From assembly GCF_020193575.1 (NCBI RefSeq), contig NZ_JADYVD010000027.1:1-64000 (forward strand): a stretch of 64,000 nt of DNA. The letters run 5' to 3'. A model generated the notes under the pieces. It did not search any database. It was not told where the DNA came from and saw only the letters and a list, made by a program, of their open reading frames with translations. The first letter of the stretch is position 1. Every line of letters begins with the position of its first letter. This document shows, one piece after another, positions 39,263 through 49,222 of the stretch. This DNA is from Ensifer sp. IC4062 (GTDB lineage: Bacteria; Pseudomonadota; Alphaproteobacteria; Rhizobiales; Rhizobiaceae). The position numbers were made by a program, and so were the translations under genes.

Positions 39263-40012
39263 ATGAAAATCCTAGTAACGGTGAAGCGTGTCGTCGACTT
39301 TAACGTCAAGATCCGCGTCAAGGCGGATGGTACCGGCGTCGAGCTTGCCAATGTCAAGATGTCGATGAACCCGTTCGACGAGATCTCGGTCGAAGAGGCG
39401 CTGCGGCTGAAGGAAGCCGGCAAGGCGAGCGAAGTGGTGGTCGTCTCGGTCGGTCCGGCCAAGGCCGAGGAGACGCTGAGGACCGCGCTCGCCATGGGCG
39501 CCGACCGGGCGATCCTGGTCGAGACCGACGATCAAGTCGAGCCGCTCGCCGTCGCGAAGATCGTCAAGGGTGTGGCCGAGGCGGAAGCACCGGGGCTGAT
39601 CATCGTCGGCAAACAGGCGATCGACGACGATAGCAATCAGACCGGCCAGATGCTGTCGGCGCTGCTGGGCTGGGCCCAGGGCACCTTTGCCTCCAAGGTC
39701 GAGATCGCCGACGGCAGCGCCAAGGTGACGCGCGAAGTCGACGGCGGCCTGCAGACGGTCGAACTGAAGCTGCCGGCGGTGGTGACCACCGATCTCAGGC
39801 TCAACGAGCCGCGTTATGCCTCGCTGCCGAACATCATGAAGGCGAAGAAGAAGCCGCTCGACAAGAAGACGCCTTCCGATTTCGGCGTCGACACTTCGCC
39901 GCGGCTGAAGGTGTTGAAGACGGAAGAGCCGTCGGGCCGCAAGGCCGGCATCAAGGTGAAGTCGGTCGCCGAGCTTGTCGAGAAGCTCAAGAGCGAAGCC
40001 GGCGTACTTTAA
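39263..40012 (+). CDS. etfB: electron transfer flavoprotein subunit beta
   Basis: 249 residues. Beta subunit of the FAD/AMP heterodimer that takes electrons from acyl-CoA dehydrogenases to ETF-ubiquinone oxidoreductase. Begins [20 protein letters not shown], with AMP-binding [24 protein letters not shown] near 112-135. Group I ETF length. The operon partner etfA begins 24 bases later. Confidence 0.97.
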   Translation: MKILVTVKRVVDFNVKIRVKADGTGVELANVKMSMNPFDEISVEEALRLKEAGKASEVVVVSVGPAKAEETLRTALAMGADRAILVETDDQVEPLAVAKIVKGVAEAEAPGLIIVGKQAIDDDSNQTGQMLSALLGWAQGTFASKVEIADGSAKVTREVDGGLQTVELKLPAVVTTDLRLNEPRYASLPNIMKAKKKPLDKKTPSDFGVDTSPRLKVLKTEEPSGRKAGIKVKSVAELVEKLKSEAGVL

Positions 40013-40036
40013 GGGTTAGGAAAGGGAGATCTCACC

Positions 40037-40966
40037 ATGGCCATTCTGCTTCTGGCTGACCACGACAATAAGAACCTTTCCGACCAGACGGCCAAAGCGC
40101 TGACGGCGGCCAGCAAAATCGGCGGCGACGTGCATGTGCTCGTCGCCGGTTCCGGCGCCAAGGCCGTCGCCGATGAGGCGGCGAAGCTTGCCGGTGTATC
40201 CAAGGTGCTCGTCGCAGACGACGCCTCGCTCGCCAACAATCTCGCCGAGCCGCTCGCCGCCACGATCGTCGCGCTCGCCGGCTCTTACGACACGTTTGTT
40301 GCCGCCGCCACCTCGGTCGGCAAGAACGTCATGCCGCGCGTTGCCGCGCTCCTCGACGTCGCCCAAGTCTCGGAAATCATCGAGGTGGTGTCCTCCGACA
40401 CCTTCAAGCGGCCGATCTATGCCGGCAACGCCATCCAGACGGTGCAGACGAGCGAAGCCAAGCGGGTGATCACCGTCCGCACCGCCTCGTTCGCGTCGGC
40501 GCCGGCCGGCGGCTCGGCCGCGATCGAGACCGTCGCGGCCGCCGCCAATCCGGGGCTTTCGAGCCATGTTGCCGATGCGCTGTCCTCGTCCGACCGGCCG
40601 GAACTGACCTCGGCGAAGATCATCATCTCCGGCGGCCGGGCGCTCGGCTCGTCGGAAAAATTCAAGGAAGTGATCCTGCCGGTCGCCGACAAGCTCGGCG
40701 CCGCCGTCGGTGCCTCGCGCGCCGCCGTCGATGCCGGCTATGCCCCGAACGACTGGCAGGTCGGCCAGACCGGCAAGGTGGTCGCCCCCGACCTCTACAT
40801 CGCCTGCGGCATCTCCGGCGCCATCCAGCATCTCGCCGGCATGAAGGATTCCAAGGTGATCGTCGCCATCAACAAGGACGAGGAGGCGCCGATCTTCCAG
40901 GTCGCCGACTACGGTCTCGTCGCCGACCTCTTCGACGTCCTGCCGGAACTCGAAAAGGCGCTGTAA
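40037..40966 (+). CDS. etfA: electron transfer flavoprotein subunit alpha
   Basis: 309 residues. FAD-binding C-terminal domain is recognised by [58 protein letters not shown] (consecutive parts) and [26 protein letters not shown]. Forms ETF with EtfB. A terminator follows the gene; hbdA, encoding a beta-oxidation/PHB dehydrogenase, is the next gene. Confidence 0.97.
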   Translation: MAILLLADHDNKNLSDQTAKALTAASKIGGDVHVLVAGSGAKAVADEAAKLAGVSKVLVADDASLANNLAEPLAATIVALAGSYDTFVAAATSVGKNVMPRVAALLDVAQVSEIIEVVSSDTFKRPIYAGNAIQTVQTSEAKRVITVRTASFASAPAGGSAAIETVAAAANPGLSSHVADALSSSDRPELTSAKIIISGGRALGSSEKFKEVILPVADKLGAAVGASRAAVDAGYAPNDWQVGQTGKVVAPDLYIACGISGAIQHLAGMKDSKVIVAINKDEEAPIFQVADYGLVADLFDVLPELEKAL

Positions 40967-41037
40967 CCACACGTAAAACGCGTTTGGCTCCGGCATGAAA
41001 AAGGCTGGAAAAAGCGCGGGCTTGGCATTAACAATCG

Positions 41038-41069
41038 TACCGGGCCGGCCCCATCGGCCCGGTATTTTT
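41038..41069 (+). terminator. rho-independent terminator of etfBA
   Basis: TACCGGGCC...GGCCCGGTA followed by TTTTT, about 70 bases after the etfA stop. Confidence 0.88.
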
Positions 41070-41110
41070 GTTTCTGCGGCTGCAAAGCTGCGGAAATCTC
41101 TTGAGGATGG

Positions 41111-41995
41111 ATGTTCGCTTCGATGATCAAGACGGTCGGAATTATTGGCGCTGGTCAGATGGGCTGCGGCATTGCCCATGTTTCGGCAGCCGCCGGATAC
41201 AAGGTGCAACTCTATGATCTTGCTGCGGACCGCATCGAGGCCGGGCTTGCGACCATCAACGGCAATCTCGCCCGTCAGGTCTCCTCCGGCAAGATGACCG
41301 ACGAGGACCGCAAGAAGGCGCTCTCCCTGATCAAGGGTTCCGCCGACATCAACGATCTCTCGCAGGCCGACCTCGTCATTGAGGCGGTGACGGAAGACGA
41401 AACCGTCAAACGGAAGATTTACGGCCAGGTTTGCCCGATCATGAAGCCGGAAGCGCTTCTCGCAACCAACACCTCTTCGCTGTCGATCACGCGGCTCGCT
41501 TCCGCGACCGACAGGCCGGAGCACTTCATGGGCATCCACTTCATGAACCCGGTTCCGGTGATGAAGCTGGTGGAGCTGGTACGCGGCATTGCAACCGACG
41601 AAGAGACGTTCAATGCGGCGAAGGAATTCGTCGCCCGCCTCGACAAGACCGTCACAGTCGCCGAGGATTTTCCCGCCTTCATCGTCAACCGCATCCTGCT
41701 GCCGATGATCAACGAGGCGATCTACACCCTCTATGAGGGAGTTGGCACCGTCGATGCTATCGATACGGCGATGAAGCTCGGCGCAAACCATCCGATGGGG
41801 CCGCTGCAACTGGCCGACTTCATCGGCCTCGACACCTGCCTTTCGATCATGCAGGTGCTGCACGATGGGTTGGCGGACTCGAAATACCGCCCCTGTCCGC
41901 TGCTGGTCAAATATGTCGAGGCCGGCTGGCTCGGCCGCAAGTCCGGCCGCGGCTTCTACGACTATCGCGGCGACGTTCCCATTCCGACGCGCTGA
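41111..41995 (+). CDS. hbdA: 3-hydroxybutyryl-CoA dehydrogenase
   Basis: 294 residues. NAD-binding GIIGAGQMGCGIAHVSA near 10-27, the 3HCDH signature (HFMNPVPVMKLVELVRG with the catalytic His), and the C-terminal helical domain GANHPMGPLQLADFIGLDTCL. Interconverts acetoacetyl-CoA and 3-hydroxybutyryl-CoA. ATG at 41111 has SD GAGGATGG; ATG at 41123 is an alternative that gives 290 residues. It follows etfBA after a terminator, so it is functionally related but separately transcribed. Confidence 0.94.
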   Translation: MFASMIKTVGIIGAGQMGCGIAHVSAAAGYKVQLYDLAADRIEAGLATINGNLARQVSSGKMTDEDRKKALSLIKGSADINDLSQADLVIEAVTEDETVKRKIYGQVCPIMKPEALLATNTSSLSITRLASATDRPEHFMGIHFMNPVPVMKLVELVRGIATDEETFNAAKEFVARLDKTVTVAEDFPAFIVNRILLPMINEAIYTLYEGVGTVDAIDTAMKLGANHPMGPLQLADFIGLDTCLSIMQVLHDGLADSKYRPCPLLVKYVEAGWLGRKSGRGFYDYRGDVPIPTR

Positions 41996-42049
41996 GAGGT
42001 AAGACTTCGTGCGACTCCGCTAGATGCGGCACGCTTTGAAGCCCGAATC

Positions 42050-42745
42050 TCAAGTGCCCGCAGACGGCTTCAGCGCCGCCTGGATAAGGCTCTTTGCATC
42101 TTCACTATCCCAGACGGCGGGACCGTTCATCGACCCGATCAGGCAGCCCTTCTCATCGAGGAGCAAGGTCGCAGGAAGGCCGAAGGCGAGGCCCTCCTTC
42201 TTGAGCGTGTTGAACACGCCCATCGACGCATCCCGGTAGTAGCCGAGCTCGTGTACCCCGATCTCATCGAGGAAGGCCTTCGGCTTTTTGTCATCGCCGG
42301 TGTCGATGTTGATCGCGATGACCGCAAAGCGGTCGCCACCCAGCGCTTTCTGCAGCCCGTTCAACGCAGGCATCTCCTCCCGGCATGGTACGCACCACGT
42401 CGCCCAAAGGTTGACGAGGATCGTCTTGCCGGCAAAGGCGGCAAGGGTCAGCGGCTTACCATCGGAACCGGTAAAATCGAGACCACTGATCGGACGCGGG
42501 TCGGCCACCGGCGTCATTGCCGCGACCTGACCCTTCATGAACGGGGTCAGCGTGGCGACCTTCTCCATGGTTTGTGGACAGCTCCCGCCTTCAGCCGTTT
42601 GCGTCGCCTTGCGGTCGCCGGATCCTGTGGCATTGCCAGACCCCGTCTCCTTCACGTATACCGCAGCCGCGCCGACGATCACGCCGAAAAGGGCTGCGAG
42701 CGCGAACAACCGGATGGCCAGGGGACTTTTCTTCTGGTCTGGCAT
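42050..42745 (-). CDS. tlpA: TlpA-family thiol:disulfide oxidoreductase
   Basis: 231 residues. N-terminal membrane anchor near 8-28 ([22 protein letters not shown]), then a periplasmic thioredoxin-like domain with [15 protein letters not shown] (CxxC) near 116-119 and [17 protein letters not shown] containing the cis-Pro. TlpA reduces cytochrome-oxidase assembly partners or apo-cytochrome c thiols. ATG 42745 has SD GGAGAA; upstream in-frame ATGs (42766, 42883) overlap argH and are rejected. Divergent from argH by only about 25 bases. Confidence 0.93.
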   Translation of the reverse strand: MPDQKKSPLAIRLFALAALFGVIVGAAAVYVKETGSGNATGSGDRKATQTAEGGSCPQTMEKVATLTPFMKGQVAAMTPVADPRPISGLDFTGSDGKPLTLAAFAGKTILVNLWATWCVPCREEMPALNGLQKALGGDRFAVIAINIDTGDDKKPKAFLDEIGVHELGYYRDASMGVFNTLKKEGLAFGLPATLLLDEKGCLIGSMNGPAVWDSEDAKSLIQAALKPSAGT

Positions 42746-42770
42746 TTCATTCTCCAAGGCGGGCATCCTC

Positions 42771-44174
42771 ATGGCTGACGGCAGTTCCGAGACGAAATCC
42801 TCCAACCAGATGTGGGGCGGGCGCTTCGCCTCTGGCCCGGATGCGATCATGGAGGAGATAAACGCCTCAATCGGCTTCGACAAGAAGCTCTATGCCCAGG
42901 ACATCCGCGGCTCAATAGCGCATGCGACCATGCTGGCGCATCAAGGCATCATTTCTGCCGAAGACAAAGACAAGATCGTTCACGGGCTCAACACGATCCT
43001 GTCAGAGATCGAAAGCGGAGCATTCGAATTCTCGCGCCGCCTGGAAGACATTCATATGAATGTCGAGGCGCGGTTGGCAATCCTGATCGGGCCCTCCGCC
43101 GGTCGGCTGCATACGGCGCGCTCGCGCAACGACCAGGTCGCGCTCGACTTTCGCCTGTGGGTGAAGGAAGAGCTGCAAAAAACGGAAAAGGCCCTGACAG
43201 CGCTGATCGCCGCATTCCTGGATCGCGCCGAGGAGCATGCCGATACCGTGATGCCCGGGTTCACCCACCTGCAGACGGCGCAGCCGGTCACCTTCGGCCA
43301 TCATTGCATGGCCTATGTCGAAATGTTCGGCCGCGATCGCTCGCGCGTGCGCCACGCGATCGAGCATATGGACGAAAGCCCGATCGGCGCTGCGGCCCTG
43401 GCCGGTACGGGCTTCCCGATCGACCGGCACATGACGGCAAAGGCGCTTGGCTTCCGCGAACCCACCCGCAACTCGATCGACACCGTTTCCGACCGCGACT
43501 TCGCACTGGAGTTCCTTTCGATCGCCTCGATCGCAGCGACCCACCTGTCGCGCCTCGCCGAAGAGATCGTCATCTGGTCGACGCCGCAATTCGGCTTCAT
43601 CCGTCTGTCGGACGCGTTTTCGACCGGGTCGTCGATCATGCCGCAGAAGAAGAACCCTGACGCCGCCGAGCTCGTGCGTGCCAAGACGGGCCGTATCAAC
43701 GGCTCGCTCATCGCGCTGCTGACCGTGATGAAAGGCCTGCCCCTCGCCTATTCGAAGGACATGCAGGAGGACAAGGAGCAAGTCTTCGACGCCGCCGAAA
43801 GCCTCGAGCTGGCAATCGCCGCAATGACCGGCATGGTGCGCGACATGACCGTGCGTGCCGATCGGATGAAGGCCGCCGCCGGCTCCGGCTATTCGACCGC
43901 GACCGACCTTGCCGACTGGCTCGTCCGGGAAGCGGGCCTGCCCTTCCGCGACGCCCATCATGTGACCGGCCGCGCCGTGGCGCTTGCCGAACAGAAGGGC
44001 TGCGGCCTCGCCGATCTGTCGCTCGCCGACTTGCAGTCGATCAATCCGGCGATCACCGAGAAGGTCTTCGATGTACTCACCGTCGAGGCCTCGGTCGCAA
44101 GCCGCACCAGCTTCGGCGGCACCGCGCCTGCCGAAGTGCGCAAGCAGATCGCCTGGTGGCGGGCCCGCAACTAA
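42771..44174 (+). CDS. argH: argininosuccinate lyase
   Basis: 467 residues, the usual rhizobial length. Last step of arginine synthesis, releasing fumarate. Conserved NQMWGGRF at the N-terminus, [32 protein letters not shown] with the general base, and the superfamily signature [23 protein letters not shown] near 279-301. In-frame ATG at 42537 lies inside tlpA and is rejected. argJ is elsewhere in this window. Confidence 0.97.
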   Translation: MADGSSETKSSNQMWGGRFASGPDAIMEEINASIGFDKKLYAQDIRGSIAHATMLAHQGIISAEDKDKIVHGLNTILSEIESGAFEFSRRLEDIHMNVEARLAILIGPSAGRLHTARSRNDQVALDFRLWVKEELQKTEKALTALIAAFLDRAEEHADTVMPGFTHLQTAQPVTFGHHCMAYVEMFGRDRSRVRHAIEHMDESPIGAAALAGTGFPIDRHMTAKALGFREPTRNSIDTVSDRDFALEFLSIASIAATHLSRLAEEIVIWSTPQFGFIRLSDAFSTGSSIMPQKKNPDAAELVRAKTGRINGSLIALLTVMKGLPLAYSKDMQEDKEQVFDAAESLELAIAAMTGMVRDMTVRADRMKAAAGSGYSTATDLADWLVREAGLPFRDAHHVTGRAVALAEQKGCGLADLSLADLQSINPAITEKVFDVLTVEASVASRTSFGGTAPAEVRKQIAWWRARN

Positions 44175-44285
44175 TGCATGCCGCCCGAAAGTGCACAGCG
44201 GTTTCGGGACAACGACACGCATGCAAGCAACGACCTAAAGCGCGTCGCCTGGCTCTCACTGAATGCGATGCGCTTTAGGCGACGC
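44174..44285. repeat. second intergenic repeat type, RIME2-like double palindrome
   Basis: ATGCATGCCGCCCGAAAGTGC..TTTCGGG..GACACGCATGCA and CCTAAAGCGCGTCGC..GCGATGCGCTTTAGG. Sequence unlike the RIME1-like copies. It begins at the argH stop and lies 100 bases before lptM. Confidence 0.7.
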
Positions 44286-44391
44286 AGAAAGAGGGTGCAC
44301 AAGGCCCTGAAAAATCGATAAGACATCGCACCAGAGTGGAACGGGAAACCGCCCGCTCCAACTTACTCGGCTCCCGTTCCGGCAAAGGAAA

Positions 44392-44589
44392 ATGACGATG
44401 ATATTGACGAAGGCAGCCCGGCTTGCGCTTGTGCTCGCTATCCCCGGGCTGGTTCTCATCGGTTGTGGGCGTAAGGGCGATCTCGACCGACCGGGCGCCA
44501 CGACGCTCAACACAAAAGCGCCCGCGGGAACCATCGAAGAGAAGGATACGGTAGAGGACCGGCCCTTCCTGCTTGATCCCCTCCTCTGA
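44392..44589 (+). CDS. lptM: LptM-like small lipoprotein (YifL family)
   Basis: 65 residues. Signal peptide with lipobox LIGC near 24-27 followed by GRKGDLDRPG, the short LPTS/YifL-type motif. E. coli LptM stabilises LptD maturation at the outer membrane; the rhizobial homologue is by motif and context. Located directly upstream of lysA, a gene order known for this family in proteobacteria; 14-base gap suggests cotranscription. Confidence 0.85.
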   Translation: MTMILTKAARLALVLAIPGLVLIGCGRKGDLDRPGATTLNTKAPAGTIEEKDTVEDRPFLLDPLL

Positions 44590-44603
44590 ACTGAGCGAGT
44601 CCC

Positions 44604-45872
44604 GTGAACCATTTCCAATACCGTGACGGAATTCTGTACGCCGAAGACGTCCCCGTAACAGACATCGCAAGAGCCGTCGGAACACCCTTCTATTGCTATT
44701 CCACCGCAACGCTGGAACGCCACTACCGGGTCTTCGCGCAAGCCTTTGCCGATGTTGACGCCATGGTCTGTTACGCGATGAAGGCCAACTCGAACCAGGC
44801 CGTGCTGAAGACGTTGGCGCGGCTTGGCGCGGGCATCGATGTGGTTTCCGAAGGCGAACTCCGTCGCGCGCTCGCTGCCGGGGTTCCGGCGGACCGGATC
44901 ATGTTTTCCGGCGTCGGCAAGACCGCGCGCGAGATGGATTTCGCGATCGAGGCGGGCATTTATTGCTTCAATGTCGAGTCCGAACCGGAACTCGAGGTCC
45001 TGAACCAGCGGGCACTAAGGGCCGGCAAGCAGGCGCATGTCTCCTTCCGCATCAATCCGGACGTCGATGCCCGCACGCATGCGAAGATTTCGACTGGAAA
45101 GAAGGAGAACAAGTTCGGTATTTCCTGGGAACGGGCGCGCAGCGTCTATGCCCATGCCGCCACCCTGCCCGGCATCAAGGTCACCGGCATCGACATGCAT
45201 ATCGGCAGCCAGATTACCGAGTTGCAGCCGTTCGACGACGCCTTCAAGCTGCTTCGCGAACTCGTCGATACGCTCAGGTCCGATGGTCACGTGATCGACC
45301 ACGTCGATATCGGCGGCGGTCTCGGCATTCCCTACAAGGATGACAACAATCCGCCGCCGTTGCCCGATGCCTATGCCGACATCGTCAAGAACCAGCTCAA
45401 GGGCCTTAACTGCCGCATCGTAACCGAACCCGGCCGGCTGATCGTCGGCAACGCCGGCATCCTCGTCACCGAAGTGATCTACGTGAAGGATGGCGGCGAC
45501 AAGACCTTCGTCATCGTCGACGGCGCGATGAACGACCTGATCCGCCCGACCCTGTACGAGGCCTATCACGAAATCCGGCCGGTAAGGATTTCCGCCGCCA
45601 ATGCGCCGCGCATCAAGGCCGACGTGGTTGGCCCTGTTTGCGAAACCGGCGACTACCTGGCGCTCGATCGCGAGATGGCGATGCCGAAACCGGGCGATCT
45701 GTTCGCGATCGGCTCGGCCGGTGCTTACGGCGCCGCGCAGTCGGGTACCTATAACAGTCGCCTGCTTGTGCCGGAAGTGCTCGTAAAGGGCGACCGCTTC
45801 CATGTCGTGCGCCCGCGCCAGGATTATGACAGTCTGATCGGCCTCGACTCGGTGCCGGACTGGCTCGACTGA
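44604..45872 (+). CDS. lysA: diaminopimelate decarboxylase
   Basis: 422-residue PLP enzyme, last step of lysine synthesis. PLP-lysine in YAMKANSNQAVLK near 55, glycine-rich GGGLGIPY and EPGR phosphate-binding region near 275, and active-site CETGD near 345 from the other subunit. Full length. Starts 14 bases after lptM. Together with lysC at 11 kb it covers both ends of the pathway. Confidence 0.98.
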   Translation: MNHFQYRDGILYAEDVPVTDIARAVGTPFYCYSTATLERHYRVFAQAFADVDAMVCYAMKANSNQAVLKTLARLGAGIDVVSEGELRRALAAGVPADRIMFSGVGKTAREMDFAIEAGIYCFNVESEPELEVLNQRALRAGKQAHVSFRINPDVDARTHAKISTGKKENKFGISWERARSVYAHAATLPGIKVTGIDMHIGSQITELQPFDDAFKLLRELVDTLRSDGHVIDHVDIGGGLGIPYKDDNNPPPLPDAYADIVKNQLKGLNCRIVTEPGRLIVGNAGILVTEVIYVKDGGDKTFVIVDGAMNDLIRPTLYEAYHEIRPVRISAANAPRIKADVVGPVCETGDYLALDREMAMPKPGDLFAIGSAGAYGAAQSGTYNSRLLVPEVLVKGDRFHVVRPRQDYDSLIGLDSVPDWLD

Positions 45873-46122
45873 TCAGCTCTCGTTCGGGTTCTGGCTGAGA
45901 CCCCCGCAAGGCCGTGCGCCGATCACGATTTGGTGTCGCCCTCGTCTTCGCCACAAACGATGTTATCCTGCGGTACAAGGATCACTACACGCCGTGCGTC
46001 TATTCGGGCATGCAACGACGCTGTAGCACTTTGAATTGCTGCATGTTTTATCCTTGATCGACTAGGATTCAAGCATACATGCAGAAGAACGACCATGAGC
46101 GACCGAAAGGGAACTTGGGCGG
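45873..46122. other. intergenic region with RIME1-like repeat and remnant frame
   Basis: Holds a repeat copy at 45984-46085. On the minus strand, a GTG opens a 20-codon frame (MILVPQDNIVCGEDEGDTKS, stop at 45923) abutting that repeat; it could be the 3' remnant of a lost gene. No functional gene seen. Confidence 0.4.
45984..46085 (-). repeat. RIME1-like intergenic repeat (reverse orientation)
   Basis: CTACACGCCGTGCGTC..GACGCTGTAGCACTTTGAATTGCTGCATGTTTTATCC..GGATTCAAGCATACATGCAG in consecutive parts, both palindromes recognisable though diverged. Confidence 0.85.
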
Positions 46123-48756
46123 ATGACGCAATTCCGGCGGGATGAAACGCCACAATCGAAGCCCTTTGCCAGGATGCTGGCAACCAAGAGGTTGTTCGCC
46201 CGCTTGGTCCTTTTCGCGGAGCAGGTTCTGCCCCGCGCGCTACTACCTGCGTCGATCGTTCTCCTGTTCCTCTCCGCAGGCTGGCTTGGCATCTTCCGCG
46301 TCGCGCCGTTGTGGCTGCACGCCGCAATCCTTCTTGTGTTCTTTGCAGGCTTGTTCTTCTCGCTCCTGCCGCTAACCCGGATCCGCTGGCCGGAAAACAC
46401 CGATGCCGACCGGATGCTCGAAGAGCGCAACGACTTGCCACATCAGGCGATCCGTGTCCAGGACGATACACCCGCAACGGAGGGAGCATTCGGGGCGGCG
46501 CTATGGCGGGAGCACCAAGCGCGCATGGCCAAGATGGTCCGCGCATTGGACACCGGCCTTCCGCGCCCCGACATCGCGCGGCATGACCCCTGGGCGCTCA
46601 GGGCGGTCCCCGTGCTGCTCGCCTGCCTCGCATTTGCCTATTCCTATTCCAACCGCGCGGGGTTCGTCACGGATGCTTTCCGGCTGCCCCAACAACAGGT
46701 CGTCGCGGCGGACATCCGCATCGACGCCTGGGTGACGCCTCCGGCCTATACCGGTCGCGCGCCGATCTTCCTGACCGGCCGGCAGGATACGGCCTCCACC
46801 CAAGAGCAGGCTGCGGCTCAGGAAAAGGCCCTCATCACCGTGCCGCAGTTCAGCGATTTGACTGTCAGGATAACCGGTGCCGGACCGGAGGCACGCGTGA
46901 GCTACGCCGAGTCCGGCGGAACGGGACCGATCGTCATTCCGGCTTCGGCTGAAAAAGCGAAATCCGAGCCAAAGACGGAGCCGCAGGAAATCGTGCAGGC
47001 GCCGCGAAACGGCGTTCGCAACCATCTCTACAAAATAACGAAGGACGGAACGCTTTCGGTCGGCGGGCAAAGCTGGGACTTCAAGATCACTCCGGACAGC
47101 GTTCCCGACATCGCTTTCGATGGCGCACCGCGCCCGACCGCGAATGCGTCGCTCGAAATGAGCTTCCTCGCGCATGACGACTACGGCATCTCGCAGGCCT
47201 GGGCAGAGATCAAGCCGCTGGATGAGCCGCCTGCAGGCGCCCGGTCGCTCTACGCTCCACCCGAGTACCGCCTCGACCTGCCGCGGCGCAATGCCCGGGA
47301 AGCCAAGGGGACCACGAGCCGGAACCTTAGTGAGCATCCGCTCGCCGGGAAGCGTGTGCGCATCACCCTGGTTGCCCGCGACGCCGCCGGCCAGGAAGGC
47401 CGAAGCGTGCCGCAGGACATGATCCTCCCGGCACGACAGTTCTTCGAACCGCTCGCTGCGGCTGTTGCTGAGCAACGGCAGGTCTTCGCGCTCAACGTCA
47501 ACGACCTGCCACGCGCGATCGATCTCAACGACGCACTGATGCTCTATGCGGAGGAGACGATCCCCAACCTTACGCATTTCCTGCTGATCCAGTCGGCCCG
47601 CACGCGCATGGCGCTCGCGCGCAACGACGACATGCTCAGGGACGCAGCTGATCATCTCTGGGAGATCGCCCTCGGCATTGAGGACGGAGACCTGTCACTC
47701 GCCGAGCGGCGGCTGCGCGACGCTCAGCAGAAGCTTTCCGATGCGCTGGACCGCAACGCGTCCGACGAGGAAATCGCCAAGCTGATGCAGGAATTGCGCC
47801 AGGCGATGCAGGAATACATGCAGGAGCTTGCACGGCAAGCCGCCAAAAATCCGCGCATGGCTGTCAATCCCGACCAGAACAACGTGCTGCGCCAGCAGGA
47901 CCTGCAAAAAATGATGGACCAGATCGAAAACCTGGCCCGGTCCGGCTCGCGCGACGAGGCGCGCCAACTCCTGTCTGAACTGCAGAGAATGATGAACAAC
48001 CTGCAGGCCGGGCGCATGCAGCAGATGGGCGAGCAGAACAACGCCATGCGCCAGCAGATGGACAAGCTCGGCCAATTGATGCAGCAGCAGCAACAGCTGA
48101 TGGACGAGACGTTCAAGCTTGACCAGGCGCTGCGCGACCGCATGCAACGTGGCGACCCGCTACAGGGCGAAGACAACGAACTTTTCGGTCAGGACATGCC
48201 GCAGGATCCTGGGCAGCGAAGCGATCCCAACGGCCAGCCCAACCCGCTCGACGACATGACCGCCGAACAGTTGAAGGAGGCCCTGAAGCAACTGAGGCAG
48301 CAGCAAGAAGGTCTCGGCAAGCAGCTCGGAGAGCTGCAGAAGGGCCTCGAACAGCTTGGCGTAAAGCCCGGCAAGGGCTTCGGCCAAGCGCAGCGCGAGA
48401 TGAAGGGAGCGGCCGACGCTCTCGGCGAGGGCCAGGGCGAACAGGCTGTCGGCAGTCAGGGCCGGGCGCTGCAGGCCTTGCGCGAAGGCGCACAGGACAT
48501 GATGAACCAGATGCAGGCCCAAGGGCAGCAGGGTCCCGGACAGGGCGTTCCGCAATACGGCCAGAATGGACGTGACCCGCTCGGCCGTCGTCAGCAAAAC
48601 GTTGGTCCCGACTTCGGCGATCAGGTCAAAGTTCCGGACGAAATCGATACCCAGCGCGCCCGTGAAATCCTCGACGCGATCCGTCGTAAGCTCGGCGACA
48701 GCCTGTCTCCGGAAGTCGAGCGGCAATATCTCGAACGCCTGCTCGATATGCGTTGA
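46123..48756 (+). CDS. DUF4175 / TIGR02302 family membrane protein
   Basis: 877 residues. Two or three N-terminal membrane segments within about 25-180 (LPASIVLLFLSAGWLGIF, LHAAILLVFFAGLFFSLLPL, VLLACLAFAYSYS). A long periplasmic part follows, with a Gln/Glu/Met-rich coiled coil (about 550-770; MRQQMDKLGQLMQQQQQLMD) and a Gly/Gln-rich end. Conserved in alphaproteobacteria; function unknown. It follows a RIME1-like repeat. Confidence 0.92.
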   Translation: MTQFRRDETPQSKPFARMLATKRLFARLVLFAEQVLPRALLPASIVLLFLSAGWLGIFRVAPLWLHAAILLVFFAGLFFSLLPLTRIRWPENTDADRMLEERNDLPHQAIRVQDDTPATEGAFGAALWREHQARMAKMVRALDTGLPRPDIARHDPWALRAVPVLLACLAFAYSYSNRAGFVTDAFRLPQQQVVAADIRIDAWVTPPAYTGRAPIFLTGRQDTASTQEQAAAQEKALITVPQFSDLTVRITGAGPEARVSYAESGGTGPIVIPASAEKAKSEPKTEPQEIVQAPRNGVRNHLYKITKDGTLSVGGQSWDFKITPDSVPDIAFDGAPRPTANASLEMSFLAHDDYGISQAWAEIKPLDEPPAGARSLYAPPEYRLDLPRRNAREAKGTTSRNLSEHPLAGKRVRITLVARDAAGQEGRSVPQDMILPARQFFEPLAAAVAEQRQVFALNVNDLPRAIDLNDALMLYAEETIPNLTHFLLIQSARTRMALARNDDMLRDAADHLWEIALGIEDGDLSLAERRLRDAQQKLSDALDRNASDEEIAKLMQELRQAMQEYMQELARQAAKNPRMAVNPDQNNVLRQQDLQKMMDQIENLARSGSRDEARQLLSELQRMMNNLQAGRMQQMGEQNNAMRQQMDKLGQLMQQQQQLMDETFKLDQALRDRMQRGDPLQGEDNELFGQDMPQDPGQRSDPNGQPNPLDDMTAEQLKEALKQLRQQQEGLGKQLGELQKGLEQLGVKPGKGFGQAQREMKGAADALGEGQGEQAVGSQGRALQALREGAQDMMNQMQAQGQQGPGQGVPQYGQNGRDPLGRRQQNVGPDFGDQVKVPDEIDTQRAREILDAIRRKLGDSLSPEVERQYLERLLDMR

Positions 48757-48862
48757 CCAGTGCATAATTCCTTCCAGCTACAGATGTACGCGTAGAAGGA
48801 CGCCCGGCGTGATGAACGGCCGTCGCCGGCAAAGCGGCGAAGGCCGGAAATCGGAATGGCTG

Positions 48863-49222
48863 TCAGGCGACGAGCGCCAAGGCGACCGCCTTGCGAATAT
48901 CGGGCAAGGAAAACGGCTTGGAAATGACATCGACAACCTTGCCCGAGAGATCGTCCGCGCGTTCGCGCTGTTCCGCATAGCCGGTCATCAGCAGGATCTT
49001 GAGTGCGGGAAACGCGGCAGAGGCCTGATGCGCCAATTCGATGCCGTCCATCACCGGCATCCGGATGTCGGATAAAAGCAGATCAAAGGCTTGGCTTTGC
49101 AGGCAGGCGAGCCCGTCGGCTCCATCTCCCGCCTCGACAGTTTCATGTCCATCGAGTTGCAATGCGCGCGCCACAAATGAGCGCAAGGCATCCTCATCCT
49201 CGGTAATCAGGATTCTCGCCAT
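48863..49222 (-). CDS. cpdR: single-domain response regulator, CpdR-like
   Basis: 119-residue receiver domain without output domain. Acidic pocket TEDED near 7-11, phosphoacceptor Asp in LLLSDIRMPVMDG near 53, T/S switch in ILLMTGYAEQRERAD and Lys in VISKPF near 103. Alphaproteobacterial CpdR regulates ClpXP-dependent proteolysis in the cell cycle; RmPD-like end ALALVA and overall form fit that family, but it is not proven. Two adjacent ATGs (49225, 49222): the second has better spacing to GGGAGG. Coupled to an upstream small ORF. Confidence 0.85.
   Translation of the reverse strand: MARILITEDEDALRSFVARALQLDGHETVEAGDGADGLACLQSQAFDLLLSDIRMPVMDGIELAHQASAAFPALKILLMTGYAEQRERADDLSGKVVDVISKPFSLPDIRKAVALALVA

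Noticed and set aside
40016-41863. 615-codon ORF antisense to etfA and hbdA
   Set aside because: Crosses two conserved genes and a terminator.
43002-44222. 406-codon ORF antisense to argH
   Set aside because: Shadow of argH and extends into a palindromic repeat.
48762-48803. possible additional left half of the RIME1-like repeat after the DUF4175 gene
   Set aside because: TGCATAATTCCTTCCAGC..GTAGAAGG has only loose similarity and no second palindrome.
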